In this document: piece by piece, positions 1 through 4,188 of the stretch
How positions within the stretch are numbered: position 1 is the first letter of the stretch
Layout of the letters: every line of letters begins with the position of its first letter
Source: a virus
Length of the DNA: 21,114 bases
Reading direction: 5' to 3' (one strand)
IMG/VR virus record: IMGVR_UViG_3300025536_000040
Location: 1 to 21,114 of that record
The notes under the pieces: model-generated
What the model was told of the DNA's origin: nothing
Database searches by the model: none
The model's input: the letters and a program-made list of their open reading frames with translations, nothing else
Made by a program: the position numbers and the translations under genes

Positions 1-199
1 AAGTAATTTCGCTGACGTTGCAAATAACTAACTGGCCGTCGGCTGATATAACCTCAACAGCTCCAGCTATCTTTTCGTCTACATTTATTCTTACCACTGT
101 TACGGTAGTGGTTACGCCGTCGTTGGCTATGAAGCCACGCTTGCCGAGTAATTCTTTCATAGGAATTACGTTCGGTTCTTGTGTAGTAGTATCTGACAT
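1..199 (-). CDS. Partial hypothetical protein, 3' end outside the window
   Basis: An open frame starts at ATG 199-197 on the minus strand and runs off the left edge, giving at least 66 residues that begin MSDTTTQEPNVIPMKELLGK. It is preceded by a strong ribosome-binding site in the box GGAGACCTAAC (complement of 202-212) and by a good promoter at 264-236, so it is the first gene of its own leftward transcript. The visible part is rich in Thr, Val and Ile with alternating hydrophobic residues, suggesting a beta-rich small protein. I do not recognise the family. The plus-strand open frame over the same bases lacks these signals and is a shadow. Confidence 0.75.
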   Translation of the reverse strand, partial: MSDTTTQEPNVIPMKELLGKRGFIANDGVTTTVTVVRINVDEKIAGAVEVISADGQLVICNVSEIT

Positions 200-201
200 T
201 C

Positions 202-212
202 GTTAGGTCTCC
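202..212 (-). promoter_or_regulatory. Leader ribosome-binding box GGAGACCTAAC (copy 1)
   Basis: The minus strand reads GGAGACCTAAC two bases upstream of the start codon at 199. The GGAG core is the Shine-Dalgarno element; the ACCTAAC extension is shared exactly with the boxes at 1999-2009 (-) and 16931-16941 (+), and with one mismatch at 2826-2836 (+). It is complementary over 10 bases to the predicted small RNA loop at 2140-2149. Confidence 0.7.
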
Positions 213-214
213 TT

Positions 215-412
215 TTAACGTTTGTTACGCTTATTATTATAGCCCGACCGCTTCCGTTTTACAAGCATATTTTGTTCGGAATTATCATCATCGAAACGGC
301 GTCGCTTGTGTTTCTTTTTAGGCACTCCCTCCACTTTCTCGAAGTGCTGGTGAGTTAGCCCGGCCAAAGGACAATCGTCCCGACAAGGTATTTCAATTTG
401 ATTACTGGCCAT
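215..412 (-). CDS. Small basic hypothetical protein
   Basis: This 65-residue protein starts at ATG 412-410, one base after the stop of the preceding gene, with a G-rich ribosome-binding site (GGGGGG) about nine bases upstream. The N-terminal half holds a CRDDC pair of cysteines; the C-terminal half is strongly basic, with clusters KKKHKRRR and KRKRSGYNNKRNKR separated by a short acidic DDDN segment. Such a tail could bind nucleic acid, but no known domain is recognisable. The promoter P1 for the next gene is embedded in the codons of its basic tail, so codon choice there may be constrained. Confidence 0.6.
   Translation of the reverse strand: MASNQIEIPCRDDCPLAGLTHQHFEKVEGVPKKKHKRRRFDDDNSEQNMLVKRKRSGYNNKRNKR
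236..264 (-). promoter_or_regulatory. Leftward promoter P1
   Basis: On the minus strand TTGTAA (264-259) is separated by 17 bases from a perfect TATAAT (241-236). The start codon at 199 lies 37 bases beyond the -10 element, exactly as in P2. The spacer contains AAACGGAAGCGGT and the motif CCGAACAAAAT ends four bases upstream of the -35; both are shared with P2. The promoter lies inside the 3' end of the upstream gene (215-412), so it gives the next gene independent transcription. Confidence 0.7.
269..281 (-). promoter_or_regulatory. CGAACAAA box upstream of P1
   Basis: The minus strand reads TTCCGAACAAAAT immediately upstream of the P1 -35 element, with a gap of four bases. The identical 13-mer lies at the same distance from P2 (2066-2078). 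Conserved sequence and position suggest a regulator site contacting RNA polymerase near the -35; which protein binds is inference. Confidence 0.5.
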
Positions 413-413
413 T

Positions 414-758
414 TCAGAAGCCCCCCATTCCCTTTATAGTTACCGTTCGACGATCGACCTCTTCAAGAGTGTCGGCTCGCTTCAGAATATAAGCTGTTTC
501 ACTATTGCCGATTTCGTGATTGCTTTGGCCTTCTAGTATGAAACCAGCGTCGGCCAAGGCTTGCTTCGATCGGACGCCTGACAGTCCATTCTTATCGAGC
601 ATATCGAAAACCATTCTGTCGGTCTTTTCTGAAAGGTCTTTGGCCAGTTGGAAGTAATTATTCACGGTGAGTACAACTTCCGTCGTTACAATCGTGGTGC
701 TTCCAGCAAGTACTTTGTCCGTCTTCTTGGCCGGGCGTAACACAAACACAACCTTCAA
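414..758 (-). CDS. Hypothetical protein, probably the C-terminal part of a frameshifted gene
   Basis: The open frame gives 114 residues from a TTG at 758-756 that has no convincing ribosome-binding site. An in-frame stop lies just upstream of this TTG, so no better start exists. The body (from VFVLRPAKKTDKV onward) has ordinary composition and ends in KGMGGF. It overlaps the upstream gene (658-969) by about 100 bases in the +1 frame. Removing one G of the GG pair near 752-753 would give a continuous reading ...LAVERIEVVFVLRPAKK..., so I think this is the second half of one gene. No function is recognisable. Confidence 0.5.
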   Translation of the reverse strand: MKVVFVLRPAKKTDKVLAGSTTIVTTEVVLTVNNYFQLAKDLSEKTDRMVFDMLDKNGLSGVRSKQALADAGFILEGQSNHEIGNSETAYILKRADTLEEVDRRTVTIKGMGGF

Positions 759-969
759 TTCGTTCGACCGCTAGGCCGCTGGCCGTCTCGATCGCTTCGA
801 CTAAACTACCTTCACTCAAATTAAGCTTAGTAGTCGAGCCGAAAGGGTCGCCTTTATTGAAGCCCTCGATATATTTACTGTCGATCGTGATTTCTACGTT
901 GTTACTATCATCGACCTCGATTGTCATTTTGCCTTCTGATAAGGCCATTAGTCGCTGTATGTTTCTCAC
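658..969 (-). CDS. Hypothetical protein, N-terminal part of a probable frameshifted gene
   Basis: The frame opens at GTG 969-967, overlapping the previous stop as GTGA, with a strong GGAGG ribosome-binding site about nine bases upstream. The first ~70 residues look like a normal small beta-rich domain (MTIEVDDSNNVEITIDSKY...). The last ~30 residues are full of Cys and His and look like out-of-frame translation. The coding signal seems to continue in the +1 frame, in the open frame at 414-758. Either a one-base change broke the gene, a sequencing error is present, or two genes overlap unusually deeply. Confidence 0.55.
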   Translation of the reverse strand: MRNIQRLMALSEGKMTIEVDDSNNVEITIDSKYIEGFNKGDPFGSTTKLNLSEGSLVEAIETASGLAVERIEGCVCVTPGQEDGQSTCWKHHDCNDGSCTHRE

Positions 970-1208
970 TTTGGAATACCCTCCTTCAAAATGATGAACT
1001 GATTATTTTTATATATGATTAAGTAAGCGTTACCTTGATAGAACCAACCCCAAGTCGGGAGGCTATTAAGGAACTTAGTTGTTTGAAATGTTCCCGGTGG
1101 AATTATTTCCCAGTACGTTATTTTCGTTCGAGACGTTCGACGTATTTGTAGCTGGTGCTGGTAGCGGTTCTGGTGTCGGGTCGAACTCAACTTCTGGAGC
1201 TGGCTCAT
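966..1208 (-). pseudogene. C-terminal domain of the secreted protein, in a shifted frame
   Basis: Only the part after about residue 30 of this frame looks genuinely coding (positions about 1120-966): it is rich in aromatic residues, with YWEIIPPGTFQ, LPTWGWFYQGN and YKNNQFIILKEGIPK. That looks like a compact folded domain and ends by overlapping the next gene start (GTGA). The frame is +1 relative to the upstream secreted protein (1075-1488), whose own last residues are low-complexity. Dropping one A of the AAAA run at the complement of 1121-1124 would fuse signal peptide, linker and this domain. The ATG at 1208 is probably not a real start. Confidence 0.45.
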
Positions 1209-1488
1209 TAGATACCTCGTTGTTCGTGTTTGTTTCTGAATTAACTAAAGGAGTGGCGGTTTTTTGTGTATCAGTAGTAGGACGATCGTCCGAACCTGTA
1301 TCAGAATTTGGAGTTTCTGATACTACTTCGCTCCTAACTGGAGCTGGTTCAGGTCGCTTAACTTGCTCGACGTTCGAAGGCCGAGTTGTTGGTATGATCT
1401 GAATGTCGGAATACGCGGCCGCGATACCAGTAATACTTACGCTGGCTATGACGGCTAAGGTTACAATCGTTGGTTTAGTAAATTTCAT
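1075..1488 (-). CDS. Secreted or membrane-anchored Pro/Thr-rich protein
   Basis: This 137-residue protein starts at ATG 1488-1486, overlapping the previous stop as ATGA, with GGAGAG about nine bases upstream. Residues 1-25 form a classic signal peptide or anchor (MKFTKP, then a hydrophobic run ending GIAAAYS). Residues 30-137 are a disordered linker rich in Pro, Thr, Ser, Asn and Glu, like spacers that hold a domain away from the envelope. The expected terminal domain is not in this frame but appears in the +1 frame at about 1120-966. The product as read would be a linker without a functional head. A cell-surface role such as altering the host envelope is inference. Confidence 0.6.
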   Translation of the reverse strand: MKFTKPTIVTLAVIASVSITGIAAAYSDIQIIPTTRPSNVEQVKRPEPAPVRSEVVSETPNSDTGSDDRPTTDTQKTATPLVNSETNTNNEVSNEPAPEVEFDPTPEPLPAPATNTSNVSNENNVLGNNSTGNISNN

Positions 1489-1757
1489 TGAATTATATCT
1501 CTCCTCTTACTATATACGATTTGGTTATATTGACGAACCGTAAGCCGTTTCGGAGTTTTGATCTCCTCGACTGTTACACCGAAAGACTGAAATATTTTCC
1601 CAGCTTGCTCGAGTGCAATATCTGTTCTGGTCCTGGTAGCACGATCGAGAAGCGTCGGGTCGGTAAGTGCCTCGAGTTGCTGAGTAACTTTCATGTTACG
1701 GCTTCGTTCTAGCCGACGTACACGGACCACGACGTTTATAGTGGAGGTTAAGCTCAT
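1485..1757 (-). CDS. Hypothetical protein
   Basis: This 90-residue protein starts at ATG 1757-1755, overlapping the stop of the upstream gene as TAATG, with a GGAG eight bases before. It is basic and mostly helical in composition, with an Arg-rich N-terminus (VRVRRLERSR) followed by a predicted amphipathic region and a C-terminus KRLTVRQYNQIVYSKRRDIIQ. An alternative internal start at the Met before KVTQQ lacks a ribosome-binding site. I do not recognise it. Its coupling to neighbours on both sides shows it belongs to the P2 operon. Confidence 0.65.
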   Translation of the reverse strand: MSLTSTINVVVRVRRLERSRNMKVTQQLEALTDPTLLDRATRTRTDIALEQAGKIFQSFGVTVEEIKTPKRLTVRQYNQIVYSKRRDIIQ

Positions 1758-1996
1758 TACGCTCGCTCCAAGCCGTGAGCGTTGATTAGTCGCTCAGCGT
1801 TATTCTTAAGGCTGATAAATGTTTTGAAGGTGGCCTTAAGTTCACCGTTCACGAATAGCTTGAAAGGGTTATCCCAGCTGGTGATTTGCTGGAACTCGGC
1901 TTCGACTTCGAAACTGTCTTCCCAAGGCTTGTTAGAATTGTTGAAAAGAATGATCTCTTCGTCGATCAACTCTTGTTTAGTAAATAGTTCTTGCAT
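1757..1996 (-). CDS. Hypothetical protein, first gene of the leftward operon
   Basis: This 79-residue acidic protein starts at ATG 1996-1994, with the box GGAGACCTAAC (complement of 1999-2009) two bases upstream and promoter P2 37 bases further. It contains several aromatic residues (PWEDSFEVEAEFQQITSWDNPF) and no Cys. No family is recognised. As the first gene of the operon it is the best-matched target of the predicted antisense RNA at 2124-2212: 13 contiguous bases spanning the ribosome-binding site and the first base of the start codon. Confidence 0.7.
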   Translation of the reverse strand: MQELFTKQELIDEEIILFNNSNKPWEDSFEVEAEFQQITSWDNPFKLFVNGELKATFKTFISLKNNAERLINAHGLERA

Positions 1997-1998
1997 TT

Positions 1999-2009
1999 GT
2001 TAGGTCTCC
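1999..2009 (-). promoter_or_regulatory. Leader ribosome-binding box GGAGACCTAAC (copy 2)
   Basis: The minus strand reads GGAGACCTAAC just upstream of ATG 1996. With the flanking AAA it forms a 13-base perfect complement to the loop of the predicted small RNA at 2137-2149, only about 140 bp away on the opposite strand but not overlapping it, so pairing would be in trans. Confidence 0.7.
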
Positions 2010-2032
2010 TTTATTTAACTTATGCTACTACT

Positions 2033-2061
2033 AATTTACCGCTTCCGTTTAGCTATGTCAA
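2033..2061 (-). promoter_or_regulatory. Leftward promoter P2
   Basis: On the minus strand a perfect TTGACA (2061-2056) is followed after 17 bases by TAAATT (2038-2033). It drives the operon starting at 1996. It shares with P1 the 13-mer CCGAACAAAAT element (same four-base gap to -35), the 13-mer AAACGGAAGCGGT in the spacer region, the 37-base distance to the start codon and the leader box, so P1 and P2 look like copies of one regulatory cassette. Confidence 0.75.
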
Positions 2062-2067
2062 TACCAT

Positions 2068-2087
2068 TTTGTTCGGAAATTTGTTCG
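2068..2087 (-). promoter_or_regulatory. Tandem CGAACAAA boxes upstream of P2
   Basis: TTTGTTCG occurs twice on the plus strand (2068-2075 and 2080-2087), i.e. CGAACAAA twice on the minus strand, 12 bp apart, about one helical turn, so two proteins could sit on the same face. The proximal copy is five bases upstream of the P2 -35. The distal copy also abuts the weak -35 of the rightward small-RNA promoter. GAAC half-sites are the known target of Gram-positive-type LexA wings; the phage encodes a LexA-type domain at 4181-4429. Confidence 0.5.
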
Positions 2088-2088
2088 A

Positions 2089-2117
2089 TTTATCCACAAG
2101 CAGTTTTAAGGTAGAAT
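2089..2117 (+). promoter_or_regulatory. Possible promoter of the antisense RNA
   Basis: A -10-like TAGAAT at 2112-2117 lies 17 bases after a weak -35-like TTTATC (2089-2094). The predicted start, about seven bases after the -10, falls at the first base of the 8-bp stem of the RNA (2124). The weak -35 next to a TTTGTTCG box suggests dependence on an activator. Without the downstream RNA structure this promoter would not be convincing. Confidence 0.4.
2090..2098 (+). other. DnaA-box-like site TTATCCACA
   Basis: TTATCCACA is a perfect match to the bacterial DnaA box consensus. It overlaps the putative -35 of the antisense RNA. A further cluster of related sites lies at 2731-2760. A single 9-mer can arise by chance, so the meaning rests on that cluster. 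Confidence 0.4.
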
Positions 2118-2123
2118 AAACAG

Positions 2124-2212
2124 TAGCCGAAAAGATTTTGTTAGGTCTCAACTCTCGAAACGTTCGGCTAGGGCTCACCCCCGGCCACCGTCATAAAGGC
2201 GGTGGTTTTTAT
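2124..2212 (+). ncRNA. Predicted small RNA antisense to phage ribosome-binding sites
   Basis: No protein is encoded rightward here. The region has a -10 element, then a perfect 8-bp stem TAGCCGAA (2124-2131) with TTCGGCTA (2163-2170), closing a 31-base loop, and ends in an intrinsic terminator (2184-2210). The loop displays TTTTGTTAGGTCTCA (2136-2150). Its core GTTAGGTCTC is the exact complement of the leader box GAGACCTAAC at 202-211 and 1999-2008 on the minus-strand mRNAs and 16932-16941 on the plus-strand mRNA; TAGGTCTC (8 bases) matches 2827-2834. Against the mRNA starting at 1996 the match is 13 bases. Stem-presented seed plus terminator is the usual layout of trans-acting antisense RNAs. 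Function is inferred. It might instead be a chance relic of a third leader cassette. Confidence 0.5.
2184..2210 (+). terminator. Intrinsic terminator of the small RNA
   Basis: CCACCG (2185-2190) pairs with CGGTGG (2200-2205) around a nine-base loop, with an extra G-U pair at the base, followed directly by TTTTT (2206-2210). The opposite strand lacks a T run, so it works rightward. The U run touches the stop codon of the convergent gene at 2209-2505. Confidence 0.8.
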
Positions 2213-2505
2213 TTAGCTTTTCTTAGCTCACGCTTCATACAGGTAATGAAATAAGCCAACTCGCTATTCTTGCCTGTACTGGCCTCGATTGCATTATTTA
2301 TAACAGCCTCGCTTAAGTCCCAACCGACACGCCTGAAGAGCGGTATATGGCTCTCAGAACGAAAGCGATCGACTAAGCGAGCTACTATTCCGTCTACCTG
2401 ATTTACGCTCTTATGATTTCTTATGATCTTATGAGTATTTAACTCGTTAAATTTCTTATGGTCATATGAGGAACGAGACGCTAAAGTTTGTTCGATTTTT
2501 TCCAT
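2209..2505 (-). CDS. Small hypothetical protein, possibly replication-related
   Basis: I place the start at ATG 2505-2503 (98 residues): GGGGGTG lies eight bases upstream, whereas the TTG two codons earlier would be only two bases from it. The N-terminal part is basic and polar (DHKKFNELNTHKIIRNHK); the C-terminal part, from VARLVDRF through GWDLSEAV to ELAYFITCMKRELRK, is helical. The C-terminal YF-x-x-x-(K)RE pattern vaguely recalls the end of phage and plasmid replication initiation proteins, at low confidence. It is transcribed against both small RNAs; the RNA2 promoter overlaps its start codon, so the two transcripts may exclude each other. Confidence 0.6.
   Translation of the reverse strand: MEKIEQTLASRSSYDHKKFNELNTHKIIRNHKSVNQVDGIVARLVDRFRSESHIPLFRRVGWDLSEAVINNAIEASTGKNSELAYFITCMKRELRKAK
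2487..2494 (+). promoter_or_regulatory. CGAACAAA box near the RNA2 promoter
   Basis: TTTGTTCG lies ten bases upstream of the RNA2 -35 and inside the N-terminal codons of the leftward gene. It matches the other boxes but is single here and is also constrained by coding, so the assignment is weak. Confidence 0.3.
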
Positions 2506-2533
2506 TGACAATACACCCCCAGCCCCCTATAAT
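2505..2533 (+). promoter_or_regulatory. Perfect consensus sigma-70 promoter of RNA2
   Basis: TTGACA (2505-2510) and TATAAT (2528-2533) are both perfect with the optimal 17-base spacer. It is the strongest-looking promoter in the window. It overlaps the start and ribosome-binding region of the leftward gene at 2209-2505, and the only thing downstream before a terminator is about 60 bases with no open frame. Confidence 0.8.
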
Positions 2534-2539
2534 TGAAGT

Positions 2540-2598
2540 CAGACTAAGTACGAGAGCAAACTCTCAACAAAGCCTCCGACAAAATTTCGGGGGTTTTT
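2540..2598 (+). ncRNA. Predicted 60-nt non-coding RNA (RNA2)
   Basis: From the expected start near 2540 the transcript runs to the terminator at 2573-2598 without a useful open frame. It contains a small hairpin GAGAG (2552-2556) - CAAA - CTCTC (2561-2565). Its 5' part GACTAAGTACGA is repeated at 2655-2666. The CGAGAG of its hairpin could pair with CTCTCG in the loop of the other small RNA (six bases), a possible but weak link between the two. A consensus promoter spent on a 60-base product suggests a regulatory RNA, a replication-priming transcript or a promoter that silences the opposing gene by interference. Confidence 0.55.
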
Positions 2599-2666
2599 AA
2601 TTTTACCCTGTTATCAGGCGACTAGTACGCTTGAATTGTTTTACTCGGTTCGACGACTAAGTACGA
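2542..2666 (+). repeat. Short direct repeats GACTAAGTACGA
   Basis: GACTAAGTACGA occurs at 2542-2553 and 2655-2666, and a one-base-deleted form GACTAGTACG at 2620-2629. The exact 12-mer pair within 113 bases is unlikely by chance. These may be iteron-like sites for a replication protein or operators. I did not notice other copies in the window. Confidence 0.5.
2573..2598 (+). terminator. Intrinsic terminator of RNA2
   Basis: CCTCCGA (2573-2579) pairs with TCGGGGG (2587-2593, one G-U pair) around a seven-base loop and is followed by TTTTT (2594-2598). Confidence 0.8.
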
Positions 2667-2730
2667 AAACGAGGTAGATTTATCATAACCTATCGCCTTG
2701 CTAGTTGTAAATGGTTATGTTCGGGCTACC

Positions 2731-2760
2731 TGTGAATAAAGCTGTGGAAACAGTGGATAA
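2731..2760 (-). other. Cluster of DnaA-box-like sites
   Basis: Within 30 bases, TGTGAATAA (2731-2739) fits the reverse form of TTATNCACA perfectly, TGTGGAAAC (2743-2751) fits seven of nine and AGTGGATAA (2752-2760) eight of nine, all in the same orientation. With TTATCCACA at 2090-2098 this supports host DnaA binding in the control region. Confidence 0.45.
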
Positions 2761-2778
2761 CTCCGAAGCAAAAGCGTA

Positions 2779-2807
2779 TTGTTTAAGCCGAACAAATTGG
2801 GTATACT
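2779..2807 (+). promoter_or_regulatory. Rightward promoter P3 with an internal CGAACAAA box
   Basis: TTGTTT (2779-2784), a 17-base spacer and TATACT (2802-2807) form a good promoter ahead of the rightward gene block. The motif CGAACAAA (2789-2796) lies inside the spacer, where a bound protein would block RNA polymerase, so P3 is probably repressed by the box-binding factor. Confidence 0.7.
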
Positions 2808-2825
2808 AGGGACACCACGCTAAAC

Positions 2826-2836
2826 GGAGACCTAGC
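2826..2836 (+). promoter_or_regulatory. Leader ribosome-binding box GGAGACCTAGC (copy 3)
   Basis: This differs in one base from the common GGAGACCTAAC and precedes the GTG start at 2840. It supports GTG as the start and marks the first gene of the P3 transcript. Confidence 0.6.
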
Positions 2837-2839
2837 ATA

Positions 2840-3271
2840 GTGCCATTACTGAATTACACGACCAAAGTTCCAGTTACAAGGAGTGTCGAAGCCATACAAA
2901 AAGTGCTCGTTAAACACGGTGCTTCTAGTATCATGCAAGATTTCGACGATCATCAGCAATTACTAGCGATTTCATTCAAGCTTAAGCTTAACGGTCAGGA
3001 GTTGGCTTTTCGCCTACCTATCGACTGGCGTTCGACTTTCGAAGTCATGAAACAGGACGGAACTCCTCGAGCCTTGCTTAACGAAGATCACGCTCGCCGG
3101 GTATCGTGGCGAATTATCAAAGACTGGGTAGAAGTCCAGTTAGCGATCGCCGAAACGAAAATGGTTACTATTCCTCAAGTGTTCTTACCATACGCCGTAA
3201 ACCAAGACGGAAAAACTTTATATCAAATTGTCGCTGAGAACCCGACGCTATTACTTGGAGGTGGAGAATAA
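2840..3271 (+). CDS. Conserved-looking hypothetical phage protein
   Basis: This 143-residue protein starts at GTG 2840 just after the GGAGACCTAGC box and P3. It has an N-terminal region with alternating hydrophobics (LLAISFKLKLNGQELAFRLP), then a helical part containing RRVSWRIIKDWVEVQLAIAETKM and a VFLPY motif, ending in a Gly-rich tail. I recall similar short proteins, with an 'ikdWveaqla' helix and a 'evflPY' segment, in other phages, where their function is unknown. It ends by overlapping the next gene as TAATG. Confidence 0.75.
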   Translation: MPLLNYTTKVPVTRSVEAIQKVLVKHGASSIMQDFDDHQQLLAISFKLKLNGQELAFRLPIDWRSTFEVMKQDGTPRALLNEDHARRVSWRIIKDWVEVQLAIAETKMVTIPQVFLPYAVNQDGKTLYQIVAENPTLLLGGGE

Positions 3272-3459
3272 TGTTCCCTATGAAACTGATCGAAGATTAT
3301 AAAGTTTTAAGCTACTATCCTGACCCTAATAATTTAGAGAAGGAAGTCCAGAAGCGATTAAAAGACGGCTGGACTTTACTCGGCTCGGTTCAGACAACTT
3401 TTAGCCCCGAGCATGGTTTGGTATATACCCAAGTCATGATTAAGGTGGCTGATAAATGA
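3271..3459 (+). CDS. DUF1737-like small protein
   Basis: This 62-residue protein starts at ATG 3271 with GGAGGTGG just upstream; ATG 3280 is an alternative. The pattern YKVLSYY, LEKEVQKRLKDGWTLLGS and YTQVMIKV matches the small DUF1737-type fold (a conserved 'GW.L.G' and a final 'y.Q.m'). These are short beta-alpha-beta proteins of unknown role, frequent in phages. It overlaps both neighbours by a few bases. Confidence 0.7.
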   Translation: MFPMKLIEDYKVLSYYPDPNNLEKEVQKRLKDGWTLLGSVQTTFSPEHGLVYTQVMIKVADK

Positions 3460-3809
3460 GCCGCGTCTTTACGATAATGCTTCGACCTCACGGCGAGACT
3501 ACTGGCCTTATGATCTACCAAGCTCGAGCCAAGGACTATAACTCGGCCGTATTGCTTATGAAAATTCAGGGCGTCGTTCCGAAATTCGATATTCTTAGTT
3601 ACACTGAACGGCCAACTCGTGAGTTCGTTACTGGCTTGCTATTTCCCAGGACCATAAAATCAGCCAAGGGCGTCGCCGAAAATCAGGCTGGCGGTTGGCG
3701 TGATTATTTCCGTCCGATCATTTGCTGGCTGAAAAGAAACCACCAACTCGCTAGGTTCGGGAAGCATGGTAGTTATTGCAAAAAATGTAAAGGAGTATTC
3801 CCAGAATGA
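3456..3809 (+). CDS. Hypothetical protein with a C-terminal CxxC
   Basis: This 117-residue basic protein starts at ATG 3456 inside the previous stop (ATGA), with AAGGTGG nine bases upstream. A beta-rich N-terminus (MSRVFTIMLRPHGETTG) precedes a middle region of mixed character and a C-terminal CKKC (residues 108-111), which could be half a metal site. I do not recognise the family. Confidence 0.7.
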   Translation: MSRVFTIMLRPHGETTGLMIYQARAKDYNSAVLLMKIQGVVPKFDILSYTERPTREFVTGLLFPRTIKSAKGVAENQAGGWRDYFRPIICWLKRNHQLARFGKHGSYCKKCKGVFPE

Positions 3810-4012
3810 CCGAACTAGAAACCGTAAAGGGAGCGGCTATATTGCTCTCGCAAATACTCTGTATGAATACCAACGCCACGACTGGCTCAATCACTATAGG
3901 CGGTCTTCAGCGTAAGGACGGCTCGGACAAACCAAAAAACTATCGTGTCGTAGTAACTGAACTTTCCGACGAGGAAGTAGAACATTATCAAAAACAGGAG
4001 ACTAAAAAATGA
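3806..4012 (+). CDS. Small hypothetical protein
   Basis: This 68-residue protein starts at ATG 3806 (ATGA overlap) with AAAGGAG eleven bases upstream. It has a helical start (MTELETVKGAAILLSQIL), a Gly/Thr-rich middle and an acidic-basic C-terminus (ELSDEEVEHYQKQETKK). No family is recognised. Confidence 0.65.
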   Translation: MTELETVKGAAILLSQILCMNTNATTGSITIGGLQRKDGSDKPKNYRVVVTELSDEEVEHYQKQETKK

Positions 4013-4188
4013 AAAAAACAATGACCTTATTCCAACACTTATTTCTATGCTTAGTAGTATTCTTTAGCTGTTTCGGTGGAGCTTATTTATTCCTCATGAA
4101 CTGGCAAATTCAACACGCCGTTCTTTGGTATATCTTTTGTTTGATCGTCCTAATTTTAATTCTGTTTAAGCGAGGCTCAGATGAATGA
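4009..4188 (+). CDS. Small two-helix membrane protein
   Basis: This 59-residue protein starts at ATG 4009, overlapping the previous stop as ATGA. Two hydrophobic stretches, about residues 8-30 and 36-53, are separated by a short polar turn (MNWQIQ); the N-terminus is basic (MKKT) and the C-terminus ends KRGSDE. Size and layout would fit a small holin-like or membrane accessory protein, but no lysis enzyme lies nearby, so I leave the role open. It overlaps the LexA-type gene by eight bases, suggesting translational coupling. Confidence 0.7.
   Translation: MKKTMTLFQHLFLCLVVFFSCFGGAYLFLMNWQIQHAVLWYIFCLIVLILILFKRGSDE

Larger units (their letters stand above)
2506..2839. other. Non-coding control interval, possible replication origin
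   Basis: This 334-base interval without a protein gene holds, in order, most of the RNA2 promoter, RNA2 with its terminator, three copies of a GACTA(A)GTACG motif, an AT-richer stretch around 2670-2725, three DnaA-box-like sites at 2731-2760 and promoter P3. Divergent transcription, direct repeats and DnaA-like boxes are typical of phage origins, but no replication gene is visible in the window, so the origin role is inference. Confidence 0.4.

Noticed and set aside
18-206. Plus-strand open frame of 62 residues
   Set aside because: It is antisense to the leftward gene starting at 199, which has a promoter and ribosome-binding site; this frame has neither.
1079-1402. Plus-strand open frame rich in Ser, Gly and Val
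   Set aside because: It is the mirror of the low-complexity linker of the secreted leftward protein and has no upstream signals.
2131-2150. TTAGGTCTC at 2141 as the relic of a third leftward gene leader
   Set aside because: On the minus strand it reads TGAG in place of GGAG, with no ATG or open frame following, and it sits inside a stem-loop with a terminator. I favour the antisense RNA but cannot exclude a relic origin.
2506-2511. TTG start two codons upstream for the gene at 2209-2505
   Set aside because: The ribosome-binding site would be only two bases away, and these bases are the -35 of the opposing promoter; ATG 2505 has correct spacing.
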